From Heterodera schachtii (lineage: Eukaryota; Nematoda; Chromadorea; Rhabditida; Heteroderidae): 64,000 bases of DNA. The position numbers and the translations under genes are program-made. The stretch is taken from the NCBI GenBank assembly GCA_023374025.1, contig SIJG01000035.1:372001-436000 (forward strand), read 5' to 3'. Each line of letters begins with the position of its first letter. Position 1 is the stretch's first letter. Below the pieces are notes generated by a model. The model was not told where the DNA came from. It did no database searches and saw only the letters and a list, made by a program, of their open reading frames with translations. Below, one piece after another: positions 48,230 through 59,729 of the stretch.

Positions 48230-50924
48230 ATGCCAAAAGCTGAGCTGATCCCAAAAAATGAACCCAAAAAGTGTCTGATCTGTGGCGGATTGTCTTCTTT
48301 CAAATATTACAGTATTCCTAGTTGTGAAGGTATATAGTTATTCCTAACCTTTTGACGAACATAAATCCATATTTTTAAATTATGTTTGTTTAATAATCTA
48401 ATTTAAAATTTATCGTTTAAATAATTGCAGTAATTTCAGCGTGTAAACAGTTTTTTCGTCGTACAGTTACGCTGCAGATACAGTATGTGTGCAAAAAACG
48501 CGGCAATTGCGAAATGTCAACTCCACACAACAGTAATTCTTTTAATAATTTTCATTATAAATTATAAAACTGTATGACTGAAAATATAAATAAGATAATT
48601 AATGGACTACAATAATTAAATATAATTAAGAAATTTAAACAACGGCTGCTAATTAGATAATGAAAATTTTAAGAAATTTTATGTTTTTGTAGAGCGAAAA
48701 TGTGGAGGTTGTCGACTTAACAAATGTTTAATCATGGGAATGGAACCAAAAATGGTCAATGCGCGGAATGAATTTATAGCCAAACAGTTTCTGGACAATT
48801 TGAACAAACGCAAAATGGATTTGTTGTCCAAACAAAAAACAACCCCGATTAAATCGCTGGCCAAGGACGATTCTATTGATCAAAAGAATCAATTATCTGC
48901 TAATCAAATACCATCTCCGACGGATGAGGCGGAAATGGCATCTCCAAAAAATGGGCACAAAATTTACAACAAAAATGGCACAACAGATCAGAGCCAAAGC
49001 GAACATGCTGAGGAGTCGGCGAAAGAAGAAGCAAACGATTATCCGGCAAAGGATAAGGCAAACGATTATCCGGCAAAAGATAAAGTAAACGATTATCCGG
49101 CAAACGATAAGGCAAAAGATTATCCGGCAAAAGATAAAGCAAACGATAAGGCAAACAATTACCCGGCAAAAGACAAAGCAAACGCTTATCCGGCAAAAGG
49201 TAAAGCAAACGATTATCCGGCAAATGATAAGGCAAAAGATTATCCGGCAAAAGATAAAGCAAATGATTATCCGGCAAAAGAAAAAGCAAACGATTATCAG
49301 GCAAAAGAAGAAGCAGACAATTCTCCATTAAAAGCTTTCCCAAACAGTGTGATTGGAATTGATGGAGCAATTAGTGCCAAAACAGCCGAGACTCTCGACA
49401 CAATAAATCAGCTTTCCTGCGTCCAGTTTCGTGTTGTCCAATTTTTTGCTATGGACCGCAAATTGCGGCCTGAGATGATCAACAAATACACTTCATTTCG
49501 AGAGTTGCTCGGATCTCCAATTTCCATTCTCAACGACATGGACAAATTCACTGTCCAAATTGAGCATCAATGGGAGCGTAATTGGGACCACTTTAAATGT
49601 CTGCACCTTTTTTCTCTGTTGGATTTGTTCCGATCGATCCCGGCATTTTGCACTGTCGACCTGGATGATCAAGTTCGTCGTTGCTTTTAAATTTTAATTT
49701 TCTTGTATTAATTAGGTGCGATTGGCTAATTATGTTGGAAGTGCTGTCTATTTAATGTCGACTAATTTTCATTTAAACATTGTGAATTTTGATTCGGAAA
49801 AAGAGTTTGAACTCTCGAAATTTATGATCAGTGCAAATCTGTGCCTGGAGGAGTTTCTGTTGCTCAGAGCCATTGTGATATGCCATTCAAGTAATCAATT
49901 AATCCAATTTTATTTTAATACCAATAAATAAAAGAAAAATTTGAAATTTATTTACAATGATTTTTGGAAATTATTTTTAAAAATTTTAAACTGCATAAAA
50001 GTTCATAAAAATCCAAAAAGGGACGTAAAGGAAAAATTTTTTTTTAAAAAAAATCATTAAAAGACTAAATCTGATTTTTTTTTCAAAGATATTTGTAAAA
50101 TTTTTCAATAAAAATTATTTCGAATCCTTTAAATATAATTAATTTAATCAGCATATATCATTTATTTTTAAACAATTTTAGGCGTTTCAAATCTTTCACA
50201 AAATGCCAAATCGCTACTTCAATTTGAATCCGAACGATACGCATGCTGTTTAATGCATTTTTTGCGTTTAAAGCATGGAAATGAGAAGGGACTGATTCGA
50301 TATACGGAAGTCATTTATGTGAGTGGATTTTGCGTTTTCATAAAAGATTATTTTTGTAAATTACTCATTTAATTATTATCGAGATGTAAATTACCTTGAC
50401 GAAAACCCCAAGTTTATGAGCTACCAATTTTTTTGTGAAAAATTTAAGCTGCCTTCCCTAGTTTTGAAATTCTATTTTGAATATTGCTGGGTCTTTTTTT
50501 CTCGTCTAATATTAAATTCTCGTCATTTTATCTTGGATTTTGTGATAAAAAAAAATAAAAATAATTTTAAATTCAATAGTTAATATTCATTCAAGAGATA
50601 AAAAAGGTTTTATAATAAAAAAAAATTTTAAACCCATGGTTTAAAATTTTTCCTGACATTTTTTTAATTTTTTGGCATTTATTTCTGTTAATGGACACCA
50701 AAAAATGTACAGCCTTTTTGAAAATGATTTTTTTTAAAATTAAATAATAAATATTTAAATTAAAATTATTTTTAAATTAATTACAGTTGGCTGAGCAATT
50801 GTTTTATGCGCAAAGCAAACTTCACTCGCATTTGACCTTTATGGCAACGGTCACTCATCAGGACAAATTTTATGAAACAACGCCTTCCCCATTTGTACCA
50901 ATGCTTTTGAATGGCTACGAATGA
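48230..50924 (+). CDS. Nuclear hormone receptor with a KANDYPAKD repeat hinge
   Basis: This is a ligand-type nuclear receptor of about 540 aa in six exons: 48230-48329, 48440-48532, 48693-49672, 49716-49890, 50182-50318, 50787-50924. The DNA-binding domain is complete. Zinc finger 1 is C-x2-C-x13-C-x2-C (CLIC to CEAC, then KQFFRRT); finger 2 runs from YVCKKRGNC to KCGGCRLNKCLIMGM. The acceptor at 48438-48439 was chosen over the AG at 48429-48430 because only it gives the canonical SCEACKQFFRR. Between the domains, about residues 178-273, lies an array of some ten 8-residue units (KANDYPAKD), unusual for a hinge. The C-terminal half (CVQFRVVQFFAMDRKLRPEM ... ANLCLEEFLLLRAIVICHSS) fits the divergent ligand-binding domain of nematode supplementary receptors. 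It should act in the nucleus as a DNA-bound transcription regulator; target and ligand are unknown. Confidence 0.9.
49031..49320 (+). repeat. In-frame 24-bp tandem repeat in the receptor hinge
   Basis: Units of GCAAACGATTATCCGGCAAA and variants repeat about ten times, mostly with a 24-bp period and two partial units, all in frame. The array is probably length-variable between strains. It also creates a long open frame on the minus strand, which is a shadow. Confidence 0.9.
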
Positions 50925-53853
50925 TTAAGAAATTTTAGATGGAACTGCCCAATTAAATATGAAATAAAAAACGAAAATTTACCGAATTATGCCGGCATTT
51001 ATTATTCAATCGATATTTCCTCTAGATTTTGGATTATATTATTTAGAAGAGAATAAAAAAAATACAAAATACGGAAATACTCTCCGCTAATTAGTGAAGA
51101 TCGAAAGAAATTAAAAATTGGGAATATCGGGGCTTGCTGCAAAGCCATATGTCTTTTGAATTTTATTAATAACCAAATTGGGGGCCCTTTTAGTTTGCGA
51201 AATTTTTCGCGATAAGAACTCGTGAAAATTTGTTCTTGGAAGTGTGGCATCTGATCAAGAATCTGACATCTATTTTGACCAGTTTCTAATCCCTAACCCG
51301 AACTTGAACAAAAAACGATAATCGAAATTTCTCGTTTGTTTTTTGTTTTTTTTGTTCAAATTTATGTAGGTTAAGGAGACGGAATTTATTGAAATATATG
51401 TCAGATTCCTAATCAGGGATCTAATAAAACACCAAAGATCAAGTTTTCAAACTAGATATTATTTTACAAATAAATTTTCAAACCAACATGATCCACCCCC
51501 AGCCCTTAGATTATTAATAAAATTCATGTTGATTGTTTAGATAGGTTGTTATATTTTTATATGGGTTTTGTTTTATTTTGTTTATTTTTTTCTAAAATTA
51601 AAGGCAAACAATTTTATTTTATTTTTTTTCTAAATTAACTACTAAATGAACATAAAAAAAATTTTGCAGCTTATTAACAAATACAAAATAAATTTTGTTT
51701 AATTGGCTAAAATTATTATTTTCTGGAAATGCTATGTTTGATGAATAATTCTGCTTTGAAAGAAGGTGGTATTTTCAAAATATAATTGCCAATGGCGAAA
51801 ATTTCAAAATTTTGCAGATAAGAGTTGTTTTTTTTTATTGAAATTGGTCTTCTATTACAGAATTTATGCCTCACGAACCGTTTTCGGACCATGCCTAATC
51901 AACAATTTCTGGTCACTTGCAGAACATTTTTTATGTCATGAGACCAACAAAAATAGCCTCAACAATATACACAAAATTATTGTTTGTTTGTTTATTGAAT
52001 TCGGAATTTCAAAAAAAAAAAAGAAGAAAAAATTGCATTTTCACGAGTGGATTAAAAAGTCTAAAAAATAAATTTTATTTATTAAAATTAAGACAAATGG
52101 TTTAAAAATGCCCAAACTTTTCAACTTTCGCATTGCATATTCAAAAAAGCATTGAATTTCATTAAACAGCAAACAAAAATTTCTATGCTTTAACAAAACC
52201 AATCAATCCCAACATGCTTAGAATAATTTTTATAAATATGTATAAGTATTGATTTCAAACGTTTTTTGCGGTTGCTCTTTTGACATATGAAAACATTTGA
52301 CAAAAAAAAATATGTTTATGATGGTGAATGTAACATTTAATTTAAAGCAGAATTAGTTTATTCATTTTTTATGAATCAGCAATAAATTCTTTTCCAATTG
52401 CATTGAATGAATTCATTCAAATAGGACACAAGATTAAAATAAATTTATTTTTTAATTCTTTTTTTAAAAAGAAAAAATACTTTTTAAATAAATTTGAATG
52501 TAAAATTTGAAAAATGGATTAAAAACCGATTTTGGCTCACTTAAAATTGCTATTTGGCTTGCACTTGCTCAAATAAATTATGCTAATCTAAAAAATATTT
52601 TAATCAATGCCTATCGAATTATAAACTGTCGGAGTTCTTTTATTGGACGCAAAATGCAAATTTTTAGTGGAAATATTAATTTTAAAAGATTTTTAAAATA
52701 AAAAAATAAAAATTTGTTGAAATTTGTTCATTAAATTTAAATGTCTTTCCAGATTAATTAAAATGTTTTGGGGATTTCAATTCAGTTACTCATTAATAAA
52801 AACAATTCTCGCTTTTATATGCCTGTGCTAATTGAGCCCTTTCAATCAAATTACCTTCATTAATACATGTTTAATTAACCTCGCTTAAAAATGAATATAT
52901 GACCAGAAATATTCCAAAATTATTAAATTCATAATAAAAATGGAATAATTTTTTATTTTTTACTGATGAATAATCCGAAAAAAAAGTGTTTCACACATTT
53001 ACAATGCTTTTTTCACATGCCCAAATTTGTGCATATGAATGTATTGTATTAGCAATGGTTAAGGGCTAAGCGCCTACTATTCAAACAAAAAAAAGGAAAT
53101 GACGCCCAAGAGATGGGGAGGCTGCTGAATCAATTAGGAATGAAATTTGATGAAAAATGGCGAGAATCAATTAGTTAAGTTTTTTTATATTTCTATCTCT
53201 AATTTTAATTTATTCGATAGAATTTTTTTTTAAGTTATTCATTTATTTTTTCGAAATTTCTATGGTCCCAATTAGGGATGGGAATTTTAATCAAATGACT
53301 TTTTTTTGTTGCTGACTTTAAATGAGCTTAAAATGACTTAAAAAGTATATTCTACATTTTGTTTGGAGCTTCTAACTGCATTTTTATTTGACTTTTTTCT
53401 ACTTTTTGTGATTCTTATAACTTTTTTCACTTTTTAAGGCAAAATTTGTTGTTTACAAAAATGGTATTTTTTTTACTTTTGGTTAATTTTATTTTATGAC
53501 TTTTAGGCTTTTTTATGAATTTTTTATGCTTTTTTGGCGATTTTTCATGACTTTTGTAGTCGACTTTTTAGAGTTTTTTCGAGCCTTAACTTCCCATCCC
53601 TAGTCCCAGAAATTTAATAAACTCTTTTTATGGAGTACAAGTTGAAAAATTTATTCTATTCTATTTTTATTTTTTTTATTCCTTTTTTAAGATTATATTT
53701 TCTTTTATTTTTTAAATGCTTTCAATAAAAATTTTTTTTAATTCTTAATTATTTTAATTCAGTAATTCGTGGCGTTAAATCATTCCTCCGCCCCTACTAT
53801 TTGTTTAGCTTTTTGCTTAATTTCATATGAAAATTTAAAAAAAAAAATTAGAC
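50925..53853. other. Intergenic, AT-rich, with one MITE
   Basis: About 2.9 kb between receptor and fucosyltransferase-like gene. The only bounded feature is the element at 53273-53602. Short open frames at 51.0, 51.8 and 52.5 kb are AT-rich, lack splice context and do not look like protein. Confidence 0.6.
53273..53602. mobile_element. MITE of TAGGGATGGGAA type, 330 bp
   Basis: The ends are TAGGGATGGGAA and TTCCCATCCCTA. The flanking octamers, gtcccaat and gtcccaga, agree at six of eight positions, so the TSD has decayed or the boundary is off. The interior is AT-rich with GACTTTTT words in both orientations. Confidence 0.65.
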
Positions 53854-56800
53854 ATGCCCCAGCTGTACTTTAACCGCATTTTGGGCACACCAAAATGCTT
53901 GTTGCTGACAGCAGTTTGCAGTCTGATCATTGTAACTGTGCTGTTCTTGCACCGTGATCGGCTGTCAACAAGGGGCCAAGCAGGGACACCGAACAGTACA
54001 AGCAACAATCAGCAGGGGAACTCGGTGTTGAACATGATGAAGCAGATACAGGACAAAGAAATTGAGGTTTTTTTTAAAGAAAATTAATCTATTTTTAAGT
54101 TTTTTTAATTCGATTTTGTGGTCTTTTATAAATAATTAGTCATTTTATTAAAGAATTTTCTGATCAATAAAATTTTGGATGTTATTCTATCATTTTAAAT
54201 TTTGGAATTTCGAATGAATTTTTTGTTTAGTTCAAAATCGGGAAGATTTTTCTAATCAGTTTGATTTCTGATAGAATTTTCTGGTTACTTCGAGTCCAGG
54301 GTTTTCCTAAAATAAGATTCAAATAAATTTAATTTCATTATTTTTTCGCATTAAAAGATTTTTGATTTTTCGCATAAAACGCTCATGATTTTTTATCCTA
54401 TAAAGTGCATTAATTCCTCAAAAAGCTTATAATCTGCTTCTTATTTGGTGATCGAAGAAATGCAAATTGAATCATTTTCAAACTATTTTTGTCAATAAAA
54501 GAATGCGAAGTTTAAAATGACAGGGAAAATTTTAAATATCCAATAATATATTATTAAATTTAATTAGCCAAATTAAGACCAGCTGGGTTGAACAACAGGA
54601 AAGAGATTTGGCTGAACTTTTGGCGTTGGCAAAGTGTCACAACACTTTGCCAAGCGATGAGTCAGACGAAAGCGGCGGTGATAAATCTCTTGGTCTCAAA
54701 TTACTTCCGCTGAACGATTGGAGCGTAATGTGCCGAGGAATTTCAATTGAAAGAGATTTTGACAGGTGGCAAAAATTCAAATTTTACAAAATTAAATTTG
54801 TTCAATTAAAATACTTATTAAAAATTGTCGAGGAATTTTAATTGAAAGAGATTTTGACAGGTGGCAAAAATTCAAATTTTACAAAATTAAATTTGTTCAA
54901 TTAAAATACTTATTAAAAATTGTCGAGGAATTTTAATTGAAAGAGATTTTGACAGGTGACAAAAATTCAAATTTTACAAAATGAAATTTTGTATTATTTA
55001 AATATTTAAAAAATTTAGAATTTTTTTTAATAATTACTGTTTCTATTTATTTTGCCTAATTATTTTGTAATTTTGTATGATATTTTCATATTCATCCCAT
55101 TTGTAACAGTTTAATGCGCCCGCATTGCCGTGATCGCTATTTGTTGCTGGACTACACTTATTGCTCAGGGCTTGGTAAAGTAAATGTTGACACATATAAA
55201 AAAAAAAGTTACGAAAGAAATTTTAATTACAATTTCTTTAACTCTTTACATGACACCAAAAAATGGTAATTATACAAAATTAATCCTTTAATTAAACCGT
55301 TATGATAGAAAATATTCAAAATTCTTCGAATTTTTCAATTTTTACGGTTTTTAAAACCTTGAAAAACTGGCTTAAAATATTTCCAAATTTTTGGAAAAAA
55401 ATTCAGAAACATGCTGGGTCGTTTCGTAAAATCCGCCATTTAAGCTATTTTTTAAATAAAAAAATGGCATAGCTTTGCTTAAAAGGAATAAAATTTTGTA
55501 TTCTTAGCATCATTCGATTACCAAGCTTTTTCTCTATCAGATTGCAAAATTTCAATAAATTTGGTTAAGTTTATTAAAAGTTGTATGCAAATAAATATTA
55601 TTTCTGCCATGACTTATGTTAAAATGATAATTTTATTTGAAAATTTTTCTGTCTAATAGAGAAAAAGCTGGACTATTGAATGATACCAAGAATGTAAATT
55701 TGATTGATTTTAAGCAAAGTTATACCATGTTTTGTCGAAAAAATAGCTAAAATACGGGATTTACGAAACGTCCAATGTGACAGATTTATGAAAGGCCCAT
55801 TTTCTCGGATTTATGAAAAGCCAAAATTGGCGGATTTATGAAATGCCCATTTTGTCGGATTTTTACGAAACGCCCAAAGTAGCAGCGGATTTATGAAACA
55901 TCCATTTTGTCGGATTTTATGAAACGGCCTAACAACATTCAGAAATACCCGCCAAACCGATACTGAGATTTAAAAAAAGAACATAATTTTCTCAGGTAAT
56001 CAAATGTACCGTTTTGCATCAATGTACGGTATCGGACGGGCAGCATGTCGTCGTCCAATCTTTGTCAAGGGAGTCCAAGAATGTGTGCATGGTGAACGAA
56101 AAAAAGAGTTGTGGCGACACCACGACAGAGAGACACCGGACGAAATTGAACGAATTTTCCCCCTTTACAGCACACAGTTGAAATATATGGTGAGTGAGGG
56201 CAAACAAAAAATGGCAAATTTTTTAAATTTGCAAAAAAAAAAAAAAATTAATTTTTTGCCAAAAAATATTGTATTTTTAATGGTATGATTTTGAATTTTA
56301 AGTAATTTATCCCGCTCCCGATTAATCCCGAGACATTTTTTCGAGATCTCGCGGGGTTGACGGGGTTTGCCTAAAAGCATTTTTAAGTTTTTTTTTTTTT
56401 GCCAAAAAATATTGTTTTTTTAATGGTATGATTTTGAGTTTTTAAGTAATTTATCCCGCTCCCGATTAATCCCGAGACTTTTTTCGAGATCTCGCGGGGT
56501 TGACGGGGTTTGCCTAAAAGCATTTTTGAGTTGTTTTTTTTTTTTTTTGCCAAAAAATATTGTATTTTTAATGGTATGATTTTGAGTTTTTAATAATTTA
56601 TCCCGATCAGTCCCGCAGCTTTTTTCGAGCTCTTGTGCGATTAACGGGATTCGCCTAAAAGCTTTTTTTAATATTATTTTTTGCCAAGATTTCTTCAAAT
56701 GCCGATCCCTTAAATGTCTTTAATAATTATCCCCTGTTACAGGATTTAAATGCAATTAAACCGTCGGACATTCGCTACATTGAAGGTTTTTCCAATCATT

Positions 56801-59729
56801 GCTGCAAATATGACGACCCGGGCAGGTAAAAAGAAATTATTTCGTTTTTTAATAACCCTCACAATTTAAAAAAAATATTGTGAAATTTTTGTATTTTTTG
56901 TTACCTTTAGGTCGATAAAAAAGCGTGCGTAAATTAAGCAATTACATTCTGTAAAAAATAGTTAAAATTTTTACCAAATATTTTTATAAGGCAATTTTAA
57001 AGGAATTTATTTTCAGCAAATTTATTATTAAACTATAAAATATTAAATAATAATTTTAATTATTTCAAAAAAAATTTAGGCTGAAATTGCATCAGATCAA
57101 TGAAAAATACGTCCAATTGAAGAAGGTCGACTATTTACAGAATTACAAATTTTTTGACGGACGACGCAAAGACATGCGCAAAATTTTCCAATTTTCACCT
57201 AACGTTTGCAAAAATGTGCTCAGTGCCAAATGCAAGTTGTTCGAGTAAATTTTATATTATTATTTTTTTAAATTAAATATTAAAAAAATATTTTAGTGAT
57301 ATTAAAAATATATTTTAGTGGGAATTTTAAATTATTAAAAAAATAAATAAAATTTTAAATATTTTTATTGCCAGAAATTCAAAGTTGCTTTTATTTCTTT
57401 AATTAGCCGATCGCTTTAATTCTAAAATATTTAAAAATATACAAATATAATTATATAAATTTTTTTTTATAAATTTTGATAAGATTTCAACACGTAAATT
57501 TTTTAGCAATTAAATTCATTTCAAAATATAATTAAATTCATTTTTTCAAAAATTTTTTTTCATCAGGTCTGATCGGTCTTCTCACAAATTATGTGTCCAT
57601 AATCGTTTAAGTGATTTTATTCAAAGTGGCTGGGCATCCGATTTTATGTTTACGTTACGTTCAATTGAATACATAATCAACGAGTTGAAGGTTTTAATTC
57701 AAAATTTAATATTTATTTTATTTTATTTTATCAATTAAGCCCAAATATGGTGGCATTTCGGTGCTTTTGCTGGGTGCCGAAAAAGATTTTCTGCATAAAA
57801 TTCAACAGAATTTAAATAAAACAGTGAGTTTTATTCAACAGAATTTAAATAAAACAGTGAGTTTTATTCAACCGAATTTTTTCAATAAAAAATTGACGCC
57901 AAATATGAGTTTATTTAATAAGAAATAAAATATTATCATTTTACTGAACGCAAAATATTAATTTTTCTAAAAATTGCCAAATGAATATAAAAAAAATTTG
58001 TAAACTTAAGAATTTGTAAAGTTTTTTTTATTAAAAAATTCTTAAAGTTTTTTTATTAAAAAAAATTCGTAAATTTTTTCATTAAAAAATTTCTAAACTT
58101 TTTTTTTCTTGATAAGTTTGGGCAAAAAATTAACAAACGAATGAATTAATAAATAATACCACTAATTTAATAAAAAAAATTTTTTATATATCTTTAAGAT
58201 TTCCAGGTCTTAAAACTAGTAGCTCGGCTATTCATCATTTTATATGACCATTTAAATTTATTAGGTATTTAGCTTTACAAAAAAATGTATATTCCCGAGA
58301 GCAGTTCACGCGGTGAGGACCTCGCTTTTGCCACAATTGCTTGCAATTCGATGCTTATAACTGCGCCTGCTTCAACATTTTCATGGTAAAATGATGGTTT
58401 TATTGATTAAATTTTCATTAATCCTAAATATTCTTGATCATCTAATATGTTTCAAAATATTACGTAAACTAGAGCTCGGCCTGGACCTGGACCCAGGCCT
58501 GGATTTTTCCTGGATCCAGGTCCAGGTCCAGGCCATTTTTCGGAACCCTGGATTTTTCCTGGACCTGGATTTTTGTCCAGGAAATCCAGGTCCAGGTCAA
58601 ATGTGAAAAAAATCCAGGTCCAGGCAAAACAGGAAAAAACCTGGATTTTCCTGGACAAAATTTTAGAATTTATTATTTCAAGTGACCGAAATTTTTTCAA
58701 GTTTTCAAAAAATGATTAAATATATTTAAAAACAAATTATTATTGTAAATTAAATATTTTTAGATGTTCCCAAGCAATTAATTGATTTTTACATTTGTTT
58801 GCTTTTTAAAAGAAATTTCAAAAAATCCAGGTCCAGGCCTGGGTCCAGGTCTCGAGGAGCCTGGATTTTTGTCCAGGAAATACAGGTCCAGGTCCAACAT
58901 GAATCCAGGTCTAGGTCCAGGCCCAGGCTTTTTTCAAAATACCGAGCTCTAACGTAAACTTTACATGTCAGATAGAAAACCAATTTTTAAAATTAATTTT
59001 GCGTTTTGTTGGAATTTAAAGAAATTTTTGAAATTTTGTACGCTAATAGAGACTGTTTAGGTCTATTGAACGAATTATAACTTAGTTCAAAAGCAATCAA
59101 ATTTCTTATTTTTGATATCATTCGATGGCCTTAAGTGTTCTCTATCAGGCTACAAAATTTCAAAAAATTTCGTTATGTTTCAAAAAAGTTATGGCTAGAG
59201 GAACTCAAAAAAGCTTTGTTTTTCGAATATTTTGGGCCATAACGTTTTTGAACCGTAATGAAATTTTTTGAAATTTTTTAGACTGATAGAGAACATTTAG
59301 GGACTATCGAATGATATCAAATATTAAAAATTTGGTTGCTTTAAGCTAAGTTATAAATAATCTTTCATCAAATCATATTGAGGGTTCTTTAAATAACGAC
59401 TCCTCCCCTGTATTAACAACGAGTTTAAAAATTTTTACTTGATCATAATTGTTTATTTTATTATTTTTTCAAGGAATTTTTTTATTTAAATATATCTAAA
59501 ATTAGTAAAATAACAAAAAACATTTTTTTAGACGAAAAAGATATAAAATAATAATAATTAAGGTAACTTTTTGTTGGTTTTAAGGTGGATGGCCTATTTG
59601 ATGCCGGACAATTCGCCAATTTATTACAGTGCCCACCTGGAGAAAACTTATCGTGGCAAGGACAACTTTCTGAAGGAATGGATACCCTTACGACTGATCG
59701 ATGGCAAAAAGATAATTCGTGACGGTTGA
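53854..59729 (+). CDS. GT11-like fucosyltransferase, type II Golgi membrane protein
   Basis: Ten exons give about 457 aa: 53854-54066, 54578-54765, 55110-55174, 55996-56189, 56743-56825, 57080-57244, 57567-57690, 57740-57823, 58273-58385, 59585-59729; every junction keeps phase. A short cytoplasmic N-terminus is followed by one transmembrane segment (LLLTAVCSLIIVTVLFL, about residues 16-33), the layout of a Golgi glycosyltransferase. GT11 landmarks are present: SGLGNQMYRFASMYGIGRAA (about 153-172), CVHNRLSDF (about 313-320) in the place of the family HxRRxD motif, and STFSWWMAYLMPD near the C-terminus (about 406). The expected reaction is transfer of fucose from GDP-fucose to glycans, probably alpha-1,2. 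The second Arg of the HxRRxD motif is Leu, so activity is not assured. Introns 2 and 8 hold tandem copies of exon 3' ends, and intron 9 holds a MITE and a foldback. Confidence 0.85.
54734..54985 (+). repeat. 95-bp tandem triplication across an exon donor site
   Basis: A 95-bp unit starting CGAGGAATTTCAATTGAAAG at 54734 recurs at 54829 and, incomplete, at 54924. The first copy contains the last coding bases of exon 2 and its GACAG/GTGGCA donor, so three near-identical donors lie in a row (the third reads GTGACA). Use of the later ones would add a stop-containing segment. Confidence 0.9.
57800..57867 (+). repeat. 33-bp tandem duplication across a second donor site
   Basis: ATTCAACAGAATTTAAATAA and the following AAACAGTGAGTTTT, 33 bp in all, are repeated exactly, starting at 57800 and 57833. 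The unit contains the end of exon 8 and its ACA/GTGAGT donor. Because 33 is a multiple of three and the copy is open, use of the second donor would insert 11 residues in frame. Confidence 0.88.
58470..58951. mobile_element. hAT-like MITE with CCAGGTCCAGG repeats, TSD ACGTAAAC
   Basis: The ends are TAGAGCTCGG and CCGAGCTCTA, flanked by acgtaaac at 58462-58469 and 58952-58959. Inverted arrays of CTGGACCTGGA / TCCAGGTCCAG units fill both sides. It lies in intron 9 of the fucosyltransferase-like gene. Confidence 0.9.
59085..59360. repeat. Foldback of the TTCGAxAGCxxTAxGTGTTCTC family
   Basis: ATTCGATGGCCTTAAGTGTT (from 59122) is mirrored by AACATTTAGGGACTATCGAA near 59290. The same foldback occurs at about 17860-18070, 41000-41240 and 55480-55750, and forms the interior of the MITEs at 36779 and 60285. 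It lies in intron 9 of the fucosyltransferase-like gene. Confidence 0.65.

Noticed and set aside
48431..48439. Nine extra bases at the start of nuclear receptor exon 2
   Set aside because: Using the first AG would give SCEGVISACKQ and lose the zinc-binding spacing. The second AG gives canonical SCEACKQ.
48900..49370. 156-residue Leu/Pro/Asp-rich protein on the minus strand
   Set aside because: It is the reverse reading of the in-frame 24-bp repeat in the nuclear receptor gene.
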